Counted from the stretch's first letter, positions 33,567 to 43,891 are shown. The stretch is DNA of 64,000 nucleotides from Paenibacillus sp. FJAT-29882 (GCF_001510645.1 NZ_LMVB01000001.1:1681806-1745805), one strand, 5' to 3'. The notes: generated by a model not told the origin, from the letters alone. Numbers and translations: made by a program.

Positions 33567-34124
33567 TTAAGCAATTTGATCGCTTTGGTCGGCCACGAGC
33601 CTCTTATAGAGATGAAGATCTTCTTGATATAAATGAATATAGGTTGCTAAGCCTTGCGATTTTACTAGTTCGAAACTTACCCAATCCACAACACAATAGT
33701 CCTCGTTCATTTTTTTTGAATTTCCCCAGGTCATCTCTTCGAAAACAAGATTCATCTCATGCTCTTCAATCAGCATAGCAAGCAGTTTGATGTCATTGTA
33801 TTGTGTGTACTGAGAATATCTTCTTTTCATTTTGAAAATCTCGCTCGTTCTTTCAAGTGAATCCAATAGTGATTTCCGGTCCACAGCATGAATCATTTCA
33901 TGCAAAGTTAATGCCTTAATATATGATTCAAATAAAACGGGCGTCTTCATTTCCCGTATGGATTCTTGCACACGTTTAACGTCATAACCTATATAGTCCC
34001 CGATAAAGTTATAACTCATATTCACCCCGGTACGATCTTGCTTTAGTTCAATGTCTATTCCAACAACTTCTATAGTTGACTGGATCAGTTCCTGGATCCA
34101 ATGTTCTTTATTTTTTTCGTTCAC
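33567..34124 (-). CDS. Hypothetical protein with an HExxH zinc-protease motif
   Basis: 185 aa. The one clear feature is LTLHEMIHAVD (His75, Glu76, His79), an HExxH zincin motif in an alpha-helix, followed about 30-50 residues later by EEHEMNLVFEE, which could give the third ligand. Length and layout suggest a small metallopeptidase-like domain, as in ImmA/IrrE or phage-encoded zincins, but I cannot place it in a known family. No signal peptide. ATG 34124 follows AAGGGGAAA. Confidence 0.65.
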   Translation of the reverse strand: MNEKNKEHWIQELIQSTIEVVGIDIELKQDRTGVNMSYNFIGDYIGYDVKRVQESIREMKTPVLFESYIKALTLHEMIHAVDRKSLLDSLERTSEIFKMKRRYSQYTQYNDIKLLAMLIEEHEMNLVFEEMTWGNSKKMNEDYCVVDWVSFELVKSQGLATYIHLYQEDLHLYKRLVADQSDQIA

Positions 34125-34551
34125 TATTTCCCCTTGCTTTCTTATGGATTTATATTACAAGTTTAACGCCCTTATTAGACCGTAAACTGAAACCGAAGAA
34201 GTATATTAAACGATATTAGATATTTAAAAGAAATATGCGGAAATACTCCCAAATCAGACCGGTTTATAACAAAATTAGTTCCATTTCGATAAGAAATTAT
34301 TACGGACTATCATTCTTGTTATAAATATCAAAAATCAAACTTTTGTACGTAAAGGAATCGATTTTTTTAGTTTACTCAACTAAAGCACCCTTATCATTAA
34401 TGGGAATACCTGCTTCACATTGTATTAGGATTCTGCGCTTAATTAGATGAAAAACTAAAGTATTCAAAATCACCCCAATATTTCGTCTGTTTCTATCGAT
34501 ATACAACGGGTATATCTTACTATTAAGATTTGTAATTTAGGAGGCATCGCC
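34125..34551. other. Intergenic region with a degenerate D-like repeat
   Basis: About 430 nt. CAACTAAAGCACCC (about 34378-34391) resembles the D-type cassette repeat, but lacks a second arm. AGGAGG lies before ATG 34552. No ORF. Confidence 0.3.
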
Positions 34552-36516
34552 ATGACTAGGAAATTATTTATTCTCGCTGCAGCTTTTATTTTATTCCTAC
34601 ACTTAACTAGTACAGTACAAGCTGAGATCCGACAAAGTGACAAGCAAAGTGTCATTCTCATTTCATTCGATGGTATGAGACATGATTTAACAAAAAAGTA
34701 TATAAAAGAAGAGAAATTACCTCATCTAAAAAAACTAATCAAACAGGGAGTCTGGGCGAAGAATCCACAGACAATTACACCTTCACTTACCGCACCTTCT
34801 CATGCGGCTATTGCTACGGGAGCGAGACCCGATCAAACAGGAATCGTCAGTAACCAGTGGCATGAAGAAAATAAACCAATCGAAAATATAGATGATGGTT
34901 TTCAAACAAAAATAGAAGTGCCTCCGCTATGGGTGGAAGCAAGAAAATCAGGCAAAGTAACTGCAACCGTTGCATTTCCAGGAGCCAATCCTAAGGTAGG
35001 AAAGCAAGCGGATTATTCTATTTTTTATGGGAAAACATGGGCTCCAAGTAGTAGGGATTCATTATCCTTTACAGAAGCAACTGAATGGACCAATCCTCCC
35101 GAAAGCTTCAGTCCACTTAAGGAGGCTGAGCTAACCATTGCGTTACAAAAGGGAAAAAAACAAAAGATTTATCTTTTAGCTGTTGATTCTACAAATGATC
35201 GAACTCAAAATTATGACAGCTTTACCGTATCCAAAGATAAGAAAATAAGAAAAAACGATCCATACATAAAGGAAGGTAAATGGGGATCTCTTCCTCTTGA
35301 TATCGATAACACATACGCAGCGGGGTTTTGGTTTAAAATTCAAACCAATCAAACTGACTTGAGTGAAGGAGTCACCATGTATCGTACGGCTGTGACTTCC
35401 GGTACAATAAATGGTCCTAAAGGATTTTCTGATGATATCAAGAATCATTTCGGCTTTTTTCCTGTTCAAGACGATGACAAGGCTTTGCAAAAAGGCTGGA
35501 TCAGCAGAGCTGAATACGAAGAAATTAGTACGAGATTTGTCATGTGGGTAACCGATGTATCCCTTTATATTAAACATAAGTATCAGCCTGATTCACTCAT
35601 GTTTTATGGGCCGCAGATTGATCATGAAAGCCATCAATATCTGTTGACTGATCCACGGCAGCCAGGATACACAGAAGAAAAAGCCAAAGAATATGGTCAA
35701 TATGTGGAATGGTCATACAAACTTGCTGATAGGGTTGTAGGCAGAACAATGAAAGAACTTTCCGATAAAGATCATCTATTTATCGTCTCTGATCATGGCA
35801 TGGAACCAGCTCATACAACGCTTAACCCGAATAAAGAATTGAAGGATGCCGGGCTATTAGTATTAGATGAAAATAATGAGATAAATATGAAAAAAACCAA
35901 AGCCTATGCGGTGCCTAGCGGATCTATCGCTCACGTTTACATTAACTTGAAGTCTAGGGAAAAGGGTGGAATCGTTCCTATGGATAATTATGTAGACATT
36001 ACGAACGAAATTACTCGGATTTTCGAAAACATTCAACTGAAAAATGAGAACAGAACGAAAATGACCATATATAACTTCAAAACAATGACCAAAGAGTTAA
36101 ATAATGAGGATTTCTCTTTCTCCCGAGTAAAAAAACGAGCAAAAAAGATTATAGGAAATCTTTTCAACGTCAAGGTCCATCCATATGAAAAAGTCATAAA
36201 CATCACAGAAGATGTAGGGATCAAACATGCGAATGCCGGTGACCTCTTATTGATGGGTGCTCCCGGTTATGTCATGGGGAGTGGAACTTCAAAGCAGGCA
36301 GATTCACCAGTTGAATTAGGAACTCACGGCGGAGACCCGAAAAGAAGTGAGCTGAAACCTGTCTTTATCGCTGCCGGACCGGAACTGGAAAAAGGAAAGA
36401 AAATCGGCTCAACCTCCAATCTTGACATCGCCCCAACGATTTATCGTCTACTTGAACTGGAAGCCCCTTCTTTCGTCGAGGGAAGCGTAATTGATGAAGC
36501 GTTTCGGAGGAATTAA
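34552..36516 (+). CDS. Secreted alkaline-phosphatase-superfamily phosphodiesterase/nucleotide pyrophosphatase
   Basis: 654 aa, with a Sec signal peptide (MTRKLFILAAAFILFLHL, cleavage after VQA-E near 24). The domain is type I phosphodiesterase/nucleotide pyrophosphatase: metal Asp40 in ILISFDGMR, the nucleophile Thr80 in TPSLTAPSHAAIATG, and further metal ligands in GPQIDHESHQY, VSDHGMEPAHT and GTHGGD. It would act outside the cell on nucleotides or phosphodiesters. An insertion of about 150 residues (about 180-330) makes it longer than the minimal enzyme. It is monocistronic. Confidence 0.9.
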   Translation: MTRKLFILAAAFILFLHLTSTVQAEIRQSDKQSVILISFDGMRHDLTKKYIKEEKLPHLKKLIKQGVWAKNPQTITPSLTAPSHAAIATGARPDQTGIVSNQWHEENKPIENIDDGFQTKIEVPPLWVEARKSGKVTATVAFPGANPKVGKQADYSIFYGKTWAPSSRDSLSFTEATEWTNPPESFSPLKEAELTIALQKGKKQKIYLLAVDSTNDRTQNYDSFTVSKDKKIRKNDPYIKEGKWGSLPLDIDNTYAAGFWFKIQTNQTDLSEGVTMYRTAVTSGTINGPKGFSDDIKNHFGFFPVQDDDKALQKGWISRAEYEEISTRFVMWVTDVSLYIKHKYQPDSLMFYGPQIDHESHQYLLTDPRQPGYTEEKAKEYGQYVEWSYKLADRVVGRTMKELSDKDHLFIVSDHGMEPAHTTLNPNKELKDAGLLVLDENNEINMKKTKAYAVPSGSIAHVYINLKSREKGGIVPMDNYVDITNEITRIFENIQLKNENRTKMTIYNFKTMTKELNNEDFSFSRVKKRAKKIIGNLFNVKVHPYEKVINITEDVGIKHANAGDLLLMGAPGYVMGSGTSKQADSPVELGTHGGDPKRSELKPVFIAAGPELEKGKKIGSTSNLDIAPTIYRLLELEAPSFVEGSVIDEAFRRN

Positions 36517-36943
36517 CATAAGCATCTAAATTAGCGAACTATAGTTAGCAAGATTTCGTTGAAAGAACAACAATGAATCTCTTGATAAATCGTTAAATAA
36601 TGATGACAAGAACGAGATATTATTTGTTTAATTTGCATCGGTCGATGAATAATAATTCTAGACATATTAAGTAAATGGTACAATTCCCCTCTTTCTTGTT
36701 ATCGTTATTAGCGAAATAGATTTGGTGCAGGCCTATATTAAGAAAGCAAAATCATAAAAACATAAATTGGTTTGTAATCCGTCGCCATTATCCACTCCCT
36801 AAGATGATAGATACAATGTTTTATCGCTTCCAAAATTCTTCATTCCATACATATTCTTTATCCCCTACTGTATATATCATTGTTGCGATACATACTAATC
36901 GATACGAAAACTAGCCTGTCTTCTTGTTTCTTTTTTAATAGAC
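36517..36943. other. Gene-free stretch upstream of guanine deaminase
   Basis: About 430 AT-rich nucleotides with no ORF. I looked for a purine riboswitch and found no matching core. Confidence 0.4.
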
Positions 36944-36992
36944 TTCGTATTTTAAATGCCCTATAATAGCAATTATGTTTTCAAAATACGAA
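36944..36992 (+). promoter_or_regulatory. Inverted repeat around a -10 box before guanine deaminase
   Basis: TTCGTATTTT (36944-36953) and its exact complement AAAATACGAA (36983-36992) flank TATAAT (36962-36967). The CGAA cores resemble halves of a PurBox, but their orientation is divergent rather than convergent, so PurR binding is uncertain. A repressor operator is likely. Confidence 0.45.
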
Positions 36993-37008
36993 TAATAAGG
37001 TGTAAAAA

Positions 37009-38376
37009 ATGAAAAAATATACAAAAATTTTCCAAGGGTCTGCTTTTTCCAGCAAGTCACCAAAAGAAGTACAAATTTTAAAAGAATATCTTTTTTGCAT
37101 TAATGATAACGGAATGATTGAAAAAGCCGTTGCTCCAGAAGATGCCGACTATCAAATCTTATTAGATGCTTATCAAGGCGAAGAAAACTTCCATTGTTTA
37201 GCAGAAGGCCAGTACTTCTTACCTGGTTTTGTCGATTTGCATGTCCACGCGCCTCAATGGGCTCAAGCAGGAACCGCTTTAGATATCCCACTTTATGATT
37301 GGTTAAACACTTATACTTTCCCGATCGAGTCTAAATTTTCGGATTTAAATTTCGCAAAAGATGTCTACCAAGATGTAGTTCGCACCCTACTAGCAAATGG
37401 GACAACTACGGCACTTTATTTTGCAACTGTTCATAAAGAAGCAAGTTTATTACTTGCCGAAATATGCGCTGAAAAAGGACAACGCGGTTTAGTTGGGAAA
37501 GTTGTTATGGATAATCCTGAACAAAACCCGGAATATTATCGTGACATCGATACGCAAACGGCATTAGCGGATACAGAAGAATTTATTTTAGCTGTCAAAG
37601 AATTAGCGAAATCATCGAAACAAGGTGTTTACCCAGTGGTTACGCCACGCTTTATTCCGAGTTGTACTGACGGTGCGTTAAAAGGTTTAGGGGAATTAGC
37701 GGCGAAGTATGACACTTACGTCCAATCGCACTGCAGTGAAAGTGATTGGGAGCATGGTTATGTACAAGATCGCTTCAAGAAGAATGATGCATTTGCTCTA
37801 CATGATTTCGGTCTATTACGCGATAAGTCTGTCATGGCACATTGTAATTTCTTAGATGATGACGATGCAGATTTATTTGTTGAAACAGGCACTGCTGTTT
37901 GCCATTGTCCAATCTCAAATGCATACTTTGCTAATAGCGTTATTCCAATCGCTCATTTACATTCAAAAGGTGTGGAAATTGGTTTAGGATCCGATATTTC
38001 TGGAGGTTTTTCACCTAGTCTTTTCGATAATGCTAGGCAGGCTGTAATGTCATCAAGAATGTTAGAAGATGGTGTTGATACGGCTCTTCCTGCCAAAGAA
38101 CGCGGTGTAACCAATTCACGGATCACCATTAATGAAGCGTTTTATTTAGCAACGGCTGGTGGTGGTGAAAGTTTAAGCTTGCCCATCGGTCGCTTGACAG
38201 AAAACTATGCTTGGGATGTACAAATCATCGATACGTCAATAGAATCAGCAAAACTGCCAATTTTTCATACAAATGAAAATTTACATGATGTCTTCCAGAA
38301 GATCATGTATCTTGTTCGACCTGAAAACATTCGTGAAGTCTGGGTACAAGGCGAAAAAGTTCATTCACGTATGTGA
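37009..38376 (+). CDS. guaD: Guanine deaminase (amidohydrolase type)
   Basis: 455 aa. It converts guanine to xanthine. The amidohydrolase zinc site is complete: HVHAPQ (about residue 79), the SHCSE motif (about 241), MAHCNF (about 278) and the Asp in GLGSDISGG (about 327). PGFVDLHVHAPQWAQAG is typical of the guanine deaminase branch of the ATZ/TRZ family rather than the cytidine-deaminase-fold GuaD of B. subtilis. ATG 37009 follows TAAGGTG. It lies 3 kb from guaC, so purine salvage genes are loosely grouped. Confidence 0.9.
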   Translation: MKKYTKIFQGSAFSSKSPKEVQILKEYLFCINDNGMIEKAVAPEDADYQILLDAYQGEENFHCLAEGQYFLPGFVDLHVHAPQWAQAGTALDIPLYDWLNTYTFPIESKFSDLNFAKDVYQDVVRTLLANGTTTALYFATVHKEASLLLAEICAEKGQRGLVGKVVMDNPEQNPEYYRDIDTQTALADTEEFILAVKELAKSSKQGVYPVVTPRFIPSCTDGALKGLGELAAKYDTYVQSHCSESDWEHGYVQDRFKKNDAFALHDFGLLRDKSVMAHCNFLDDDDADLFVETGTAVCHCPISNAYFANSVIPIAHLHSKGVEIGLGSDISGGFSPSLFDNARQAVMSSRMLEDGVDTALPAKERGVTNSRITINEAFYLATAGGGESLSLPIGRLTENYAWDVQIIDTSIESAKLPIFHTNENLHDVFQKIMYLVRPENIREVWVQGEKVHSRM

Positions 38377-38525
38377 GTTAATTCCATACTATTTGAGGCT
38401 TTGCCGATATTTGTGGTAAAACCCTCGATATTGTTATGAGAAGTTTCTCTGGCACTAGTAATTCACAGAAACTATTTTAATACATTCTCATTTTGAATTA
38501 TAACAATAATGTTGGTAATTCATCG

Positions 38526-38575
38526 AAGAGCCGATAAGGACCAAACTGTCTTGTCGGCTCTTTACCTTTTTTTGT
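38526..38575 (+). terminator. Terminator near guanine deaminase
   Basis: AAGAGCCGATAAG and CTTGTCGGCTCTT pair with one mismatch over 13 positions, followed by a TTTACCTTTTTTT tail, 150 nt after the guaD stop. Confidence 0.7.
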
Positions 38576-38626
38576 TTCCTCATTTAAGCTGCTGACTTTC
38601 ATAGCTAATTTATATCATTCTACTGA

Positions 38627-38755
38627 CTAACTGGTTGTCCCTTTCGGAGCCTGAACTTCAATGTTTCCGTAGTGATCTTTATAAATGCCCACGGATGTCC
38701 GCTTTTTATATTTTATATCAAAACTAATGGTCTCACCTGAGTAAGTATGTATCAT
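38627..38755 (-). pseudogene. YgjP-like M48 metallopeptidase, N-terminal remnant
   Basis: The minus-strand ATG ORF (MIHTYSGETISFDIKYKKRT, then NIEVQAPKGTT) is the N-terminal strand region of YgjP-type metal-dependent hydrolases. It ends at TAG after 42 codons, before the catalytic HExxH, so it cannot be active. Confidence 0.65.
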
Positions 38756-39037
38756 TTAATCACCTTGTAATAAGAAATTCTTATCGAATTTTTCTCCACA
38801 CTCATTATCTTTTCAGTGACTCCTGCTTAAACAGTGTACATCATACTCTATATTTCTCAAACTTTCATTTTAAAAAAGGCACCCACCTCCCCTCTCCTTT
38901 CACCTTTAAAAACTTAACGAAAATACTGGGACAAAGTATCAATATATTCCGATAACCCAATTCGTTGATAATTTTATAAGATGAAGATTATGAGAAATTT
39001 GGAAGACTAGTTGATCTGCACTGTTATACATAAAAAA

Positions 39038-39080
39038 ACTGCATCCCGATGTTTAACTCTAACAATCGGGATGCAGTTCA
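39038..39080. terminator. Terminator of sstT
   Basis: AACTGCATCCCGAT and ATCGGGATGCAGTT form a perfect 14-bp stem. On the minus strand it ends in a T-run. It lies 25 nt past the sstT stop. Confidence 0.85.
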
Positions 39081-39104
39081 ATTATTAATAAGAGGATTTC
39101 TTCT

Positions 39105-40343
39105 TTATGCTACTTTGTTGATTTCTATTATTTTTCCTTCTTTACGCCACTCTCTATATTCAGCTGCTGCTGTGAAAATAGCATCTGTAGATGAATTAAT
39201 AGCTGTTTCAACAGAGTCTTGTATAACACCGATGATAAAGCCTACTCCAACTACTTGCAGAGCCACATCAGCTGGGATTCCAAATAAGCTGCACGCTAGG
39301 GGAATCAGTAATAAGGATCCGCCCGCAACCCCTGAAGCACCACAAGCACATATAGCTGACACTACGCTTAGGATGATGGCTGTAGGAATATCGACTTGAA
39401 TCCCAAGTGTATGAACCGTCGCAAGGGTCAAAACAGAAATCGTAACAGCAGCGCCACCCATATTAATGTTTGCTCCTAAAGGAATGGATAATGAATAACT
39501 ATCCTTATTCAAACCAAGATTTTCACATAATCTCAAATTCACAGGAATGTTTGAAGCTGAGCTTCGTGTAAAGAATGCTGTAATGCCGCTTTCCTTTAAG
39601 CACTTAAAAACAAGCGGGTATGGGTTTTGCTTAATATACACAAATACCATGATTGGATTAACAACCAACGCCACAAAAAGCATACAACCAATTAAGATGG
39701 CAAGTAACTTCCCATAGCTTAGTAAAGCACCAATTCCACTTGTCGTGATGGACTCAAATACTAGCCCCATAATTCCTAATGGCGCACACTTAATAACCCA
39801 TGTAACCATTTTGGTAATAGCATCAGAAAAATTAGAAATCATTGTTTTTGTCGAATCAGCGGCATTTCTTAATGCCAAACCAAGTAGTATTGCCCAAGCT
39901 AAAATACCAATATAGTTCGCATTGAAAATCGCCTTCACTGGGTTATCAACAATGTTCAGAAGCAATGTATTTAAAACCTCAACAACACCGCTAGGAGGCG
40001 CCACATCCTCGGCACCCTTTACAAGCGTTAAGCTTACAGGGAAAATAAAGCTAACAATTACTGCAATTAATCCAGCTAAAAAAGTTCCTATAAGATACAG
40101 AATGATTACGGATTTCATATTCGTTTGCTGACCACTTTTGAGCTGAGCAATAGCTGATATACCCAAAAAGAGCACTAACACAGGTGCAATAGCTTTCAAA
40201 GCACCTACAAATAAAGAGCCAAAAATGACAATCGGTTTAGCTGCTTCTGGAATGGTTAAAGCTAGAATAACACCAACAATCAAACCTACAATGATTTGTT
40301 TTACTAGGCTTAATTGGCTCCACTTTTTAAATAAGCTTTTCAT
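39105..40343 (-). CDS. sstT: Serine/threonine:Na+ symporter SstT
   Basis: 412 aa membrane transporter of the dicarboxylate/amino acid:cation symporter family. It imports serine and threonine with sodium. Some eight transmembrane helices and two re-entrant loops are expected. The loop HP1 region is [21 protein letters not shown] (in part, about 257-277), the NxxMGG motif appears as ANINMGGAA (about 293-301), and HP2 is [18 protein letters not shown]. The start is ATG 40343 after GGAGG. It is monocistronic between two purine-salvage genes. Confidence 0.92.
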   Translation of the reverse strand: MKSLFKKWSQLSLVKQIIVGLIVGVILALTIPEAAKPIVIFGSLFVGALKAIAPVLVLFLGISAIAQLKSGQQTNMKSVIILYLIGTFLAGLIAVIVSFIFPVSLTLVKGAEDVAPPSGVVEVLNTLLLNIVDNPVKAIFNANYIGILAWAILLGLALRNAADSTKTMISNFSDAITKMVTWVIKCAPLGIMGLVFESITTSGIGALLSYGKLLAILIGCMLFVALVVNPIMVFVYIKQNPYPLVFKCLKESGITAFFTRSSASNIPVNLRLCENLGLNKDSYSLSIPLGANINMGGAAVTISVLTLATVHTLGIQVDIPTAIILSVVSAICACGASGVAGGSLLLIPLACSLFGIPADVALQVVGVGFIIGVIQDSVETAINSSTDAIFTAAAEYREWRKEGKIIEINKVA

Positions 40344-41022
40344 AATATTCCTCCACTAGTTAGATTTCGAAATTCTTAATACAGACTGTTCTTTCCTAAT
40401 AGATTTATGGTATCTATTAAAAAATAGTTTCAATCGAAAGGTAGGTGACTTTAAATTGATAGCACCAGCTTAAATCCTAACGACTATACATTAGGTCATC
40501 TAAGAGAGTACATTACAAATTAAATAGGGTTTAAAATGAAACATCTCTTTATTAATGATATCTCTCTATCTTTCCGCTCCAAAAAGACATTTGTTTTTCC
40601 TACAAAAAGTATTATACTTGCTTTATATATATATTACAATATTATTAGAATAATTAAAATTATTTCCAATTGAATTAATATTGAAATAAATACAGAGGGT
40701 TAAATTTATTGTCTGCGGTTTTATTATCGATAATTACTATTGTAAAAGCATTTATACTCTCGTACAAGGTTACTTAAAAAGGGAGTTTTATACCAATTTT
40801 TTTCAAGTATCCGTCTTTTATCCAATTTGCAAATAAAAGAGCCTTTCTAAACAAAAAGGCTCTTACTCACTGATAAATCTTATTTATCTTTGCTTACGAG
40901 TAGTGAACAGCACTCAACGTGTCCGAGTGTATGTGGCAACACAAGTGGTGCTGGTGTGTTATTCCTTCCCGCAATGATTATTCGTTATGTATCTATGTAT
41001 CATGGCATCACCTGTATTAAGG
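40344..41022. other. Gene-free stretch
   Basis: About 680 AT-rich nucleotides. A hairpin-like pair (AAAAGAGCC at about 40837 and GGCTCTTA at about 40858) is the only structure. A minus-strand phrase (NNTPAPLVLPHTLGHVE, near 40910-40980) is coding-like but unassigned. Confidence 0.35.
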
Positions 41023-41092
41023 CTTATCCTCTGTATTTGATCACCAATGCTTTCGGCTCAAAATAGATGAGCTTGGGTGTAAATGGTTTCAT
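41023..41092 (-). pseudogene. Spore photoproduct lyase N-terminal remnant
   Basis: On the minus strand ATG 41092 starts MKPFTPKLIYFEPKAL, the N-terminus of SplB. It then diverges and stops at about 41023. The radical-SAM CxxxCxxC site and the rest are missing. A complete splB presumably lies elsewhere in the genome. Confidence 0.6.
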
Positions 41093-41148
41093 TCCAATAA
41101 CCCCTCTGAAACATCTCCAAAATAATACTGATAGTCTTGTTTTGCTTG

Positions 41149-41385
41149 TTAGATTGAAGAATAAACAGCTATTTCATTTGATAATGGATAGTATGTTTCA
41201 TACAGAAACAAAGCTAATTCTTGTGGATTATCAGGGTTCATTACTACCGCTGTTTCCTGAATAATTGTTACATCCTGCGTATGCGGGTTCCGATAAAAAA
41301 ATATATACAATATCACCAGCATTATACGTACGGTTTTCGTTAGCCAATTCCATGCCATCACCTTTTTCTTCATAATATCCATCAA
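41149..41385 (-). other. Short minus-strand ORF, possible remnant
   Basis: 78 codons; after a Lys-rich, hydrophobic start comes ETAVVMNPDNPQELALFLYE, which is protein-like. The family is not recognised, and it may be a fragment. Confidence 0.25.
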
Positions 41386-41495
41386 GTTAAGTTATACATT
41401 ATTAAGATTTTTACTCTAGATCTCAATAGGAAATCATCTTTCACATGAAGTTTATTAAAATCCGTTTGCCATGTACATAATATGGTATAAAACAT

Positions 41496-41524
41496 TTGAC
41501 ATACTGATGAAAATAAGGTAAATT
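41496..41524 (+). promoter_or_regulatory. Promoter of guaC
   Basis: TTGACA (41496-41501), 17 nt, then TAAATT (41519-41524). The -35 box is perfect for SigA and the PurBox lies just downstream. Confidence 0.65.
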
Positions 41525-41529
41525 ACCAT

Positions 41530-41574
41530 TTGGACGAACAATTTTATTTTATATAAACTTCAATATTCGTATTT
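41530..41574 (+). promoter_or_regulatory. PurR operator (PurBox pair) of guaC
   Basis: Two 14-nt boxes with central CGAA (41535-41538) and, inverted, TTCG (41566-41569) are separated by exactly 17 nt. This is the convergent layout and spacing (16-17 nt) known for B. subtilis PurR, whose regulon includes guaC. It would repress transcription from the promoter just upstream. Confidence 0.75.
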
Positions 41575-41587
41575 AGGGGTGTAAACC

Positions 41588-42571
41588 ATGGAAAATGTGT
41601 TTGATTATGAAGATATTCAATTAATTCCTGCGAAATGTATCGTAAATAGCCGATCTGAATGTGATACAACTGTCACATTAGGTGGACATACATTTAAGTT
41701 GCCTGTTGTACCTGCAAATATGCAAACTATTATAGACGAAAACATTGCCCTTTACTTAGCAGAAAATGGTTACTTCTATGTTATGCATCGTTTTGAACCA
41801 GAAAAACGACGCTCTTTTATTAAAGATATGAAATCACGTGGATTATTCGCATCTATAAGTGTTGGTATTAAAGATGAAGAATACGATTTCATCCAACAAC
41901 TATCCGATGAACAGCTTTCACCGGAATATATTACGATTGATATCGCACATGGTCATTCCAATGCGGTGATTGAGATGATTCAACATATTAAGAAACACTT
42001 ACCACAAAGTTTTGTTATTGCAGGAAATGTTGGAACTCCAGAAGCAGTAAGAGAATTAGAAAATGCCGGTGCAGATGCGACAAAAGTGGGAATTGGACCT
42101 GGTAAAGTATGTATCACTAAAATTAAAACTGGATTTGGAACTGGTGGATGGCAATTAGCTGCACTACGTTGGTGTGCAAAGGCAGCAAGCAAGCCGATTA
42201 TTGCTGACGGAGGAATTCGTACACATGGTGATATTGCTAAGTCAATTAGATTTGGTGCATCGATGGTCATGATTGGCTCATTATTTGCTGGACATGAAGA
42301 ATCACCAGGACAAACAATTGAGAAAGATGGCAAGCTTTATAAAGAATACTTTGGCTCAGCTTCAGAGTTTCAAAAAGGTGAAAAGAAAAATGTAGAAGGC
42401 AAGAAAATGTTAATGGAGCATAAAGGTGCTTTAGAAGATACGTTAAACGAAATGGAACAAGATCTTCAATCCTCTATTTCTTATGCTGGTGGAAATAAGT
42501 TAGAAGCTATTCGCAATGTCGATTATGTCGTAGTTAAGAATTCAATATTTAACGGCGATAAAGTCTATTAA
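41588..42571 (+). CDS. guaC: GMP reductase
   Basis: 327 aa. It reduces GMP to IMP with NADPH, releasing ammonia. It is of the IMPDH/GMPR TIM-barrel family without CBS domains. The active-site loop [18 protein letters not shown] contains Cys175. [21 protein letters not shown] (about 204-224, in part) and VMIGSLFAG form the phosphate site. The start follows AGGGGTG. The preceding PurBox shows purine control. It probably works with guanine deaminase and phosphoribosyltransferases in salvage. Confidence 0.95.
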   Translation: MENVFDYEDIQLIPAKCIVNSRSECDTTVTLGGHTFKLPVVPANMQTIIDENIALYLAENGYFYVMHRFEPEKRRSFIKDMKSRGLFASISVGIKDEEYDFIQQLSDEQLSPEYITIDIAHGHSNAVIEMIQHIKKHLPQSFVIAGNVGTPEAVRELENAGADATKVGIGPGKVCITKIKTGFGTGGWQLAALRWCAKAASKPIIADGGIRTHGDIAKSIRFGASMVMIGSLFAGHEESPGQTIEKDGKLYKEYFGSASEFQKGEKKNVEGKKMLMEHKGALEDTLNEMEQDLQSSISYAGGNKLEAIRNVDYVVVKNSIFNGDKVY

Positions 42572-42694
42572 TCATTCTAAATCATTTTGAAATTAATTGA
42601 ATTTAGAATATTCTATTCCGCGAATTGGTGAGCTAGTTACTTTGGTACTTGCTCACCTTTTAGTTTAAAAGGGATCCCTTTCAGTACAGCAATG

Positions 42695-43189
42695 TCATTT
42701 ATTCCGGCTGTAGAAGATATGAGAATATGGAATCATAGTTTGGATTTTATTTAGCTTCGCTGCCACTTCTTCAGTATATTTAGAAGAACCTAAGATTACA
42801 TCAGGATCTAATCCTAATATTGCCTCATTATTTGGTTCACGTTTGTCTCCGATTAATGTAGCACCTTCTAATTCTGTTTTTAAGTATGTTGGGATATCAC
42901 CTGCAATGGATAACACGCCCGTAGGTTTTATTCCTAAAATTGCAGCATCTTCCATCGACTCTAAACTTGCAGCTACAATGTTTTCAACTTTTCCTGGTAA
43001 GACATATTCATTACCTAGATATGTAATAGATTGTTCTTTAGCCGCTTCTTTCTCAGCTGCTTTGCTTTCTCCGCTTGTTTCTTCAACTACGTTTTCTTTA
43101 GTTTCCGTCGATGTCTTTTCTTTTTCTCCACAACCAGCTAATGCAAATACTAGTAAGGCAGTTGCATCAAAAGCCCAATACCTTTTCAT
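42695..43189 (-). pseudogene. Siderophore ABC transporter substrate-binding lipoprotein, truncated
   Basis: 164 aa, where the family is about 310-330. It has a lipobox (FALAGC, Cys20), a Glu/Lys-rich linker, and the N-terminal lobe of an iron-siderophore-binding protein (ENIVAASLESMEDAAILG, PNNEAILGLDPDVILGSSKY, as in the FecB/FeuA family). The C-terminal lobe is missing: the frame ends soon after LNKIQTMIPYS. A Fur box lies about 60 nt upstream of the start. The truncated product is unlikely to bind its ligand. No permease gene is adjacent. Confidence 0.75.
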
Positions 43190-43246
43190 TAATCTCTCTC
43201 TCTTGTATAATTTTTACTTAATATACAAAACTCATTATATTGAAAT

Positions 43247-43261
43247 TGATAATCATTATTA
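43247..43261 (-). promoter_or_regulatory. Fur box
   Basis: TGATAATCATTATTA, one base from the 7-1-7 palindrome TGATAATNATTATCA. It lies upstream of the minus-strand siderophore-binding gene and upstream of the plus-strand phosphatase. Confidence 0.8.
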
Positions 43262-43402
43262 ATACTTTTTAGTTAGATATCTCTTAACTTCTTATTTTTT
43301 CAAATTGTGGTATAATATTGTGAACAAAATAATTATTTAATAAGAGAAATTCTTCTTAAAAACCATTCCCATTTTTACTAAATTAAAAAAGGAGTCAGAT
43401 AT

Positions 43403-43891
43403 ATGATTAAGGTCTTATTCGTTTGTCTAGGAAACATTTGTCGTTCACCGATGGCTGAAGCATTATTCCGTGATTTACTTGAAAAAGAGAAACTGCTCGA
43501 AAAAGTTACTGTGGATTCCGCTGCGACAAGTTCATGGCATATTGGTGCCCCACCGCATAAAGGCACACTTTCCATTTTAGAAAAATACAAAATCTCATCA
43601 AAAGGTCTTGCAGGACGTCAGTTGATAAAAGAAGACTTTGAGAAGTTTGACTACATTGTAGGCATGGATAATAGCAATATAAAAAACATATATGAAATGA
43701 CAGGACAACCTAATCATCCGAAGATTATCCGTCTTCTCGACTTAACAAATCATATAATGGATGTCCCAGACCCATATTATACAGGTGACTTTCAGGAAAC
43801 ATATGACCTCATCATGGACGGTTGCAAAGAATTACTTGTGAAAATTAAGAAAGAGAATCAATTTAACAAAATAAGCGACCACCGAGTGTAA
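43403..43891 (+). CDS. Low-molecular-weight protein tyrosine phosphatase
   Basis: 162 aa. The P-loop VCLGNICRSP gives the catalytic Cys8-x5-Arg14, and the general acid is Asp123 in VPDPYYTG. It removes phosphate from phosphotyrosine in proteins. Similar to YfkJ/PtpA-type enzymes of Bacillus; the exact orthologue cannot be told. A hairpin (AGCGACCACC and GGGTGGTCGCT) overlaps its stop codon and may act as terminator. ATG 43403 follows AAAGGAG. Confidence 0.92.
   Translation: MIKVLFVCLGNICRSPMAEALFRDLLEKEKLLEKVTVDSAATSSWHIGAPPHKGTLSILEKYKISSKGLAGRQLIKEDFEKFDYIVGMDNSNIKNIYEMTGQPNHPKIIRLLDLTNHIMDVPDPYYTGDFQETYDLIMDGCKELLVKIKKENQFNKISDHRV

Noticed and set aside
36517..37008. Purine riboswitch before guanine deaminase
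   Set aside because: None of the conserved junction or loop sequences of the purine aptamer is present; only an inverted repeat around a -10 box is seen.
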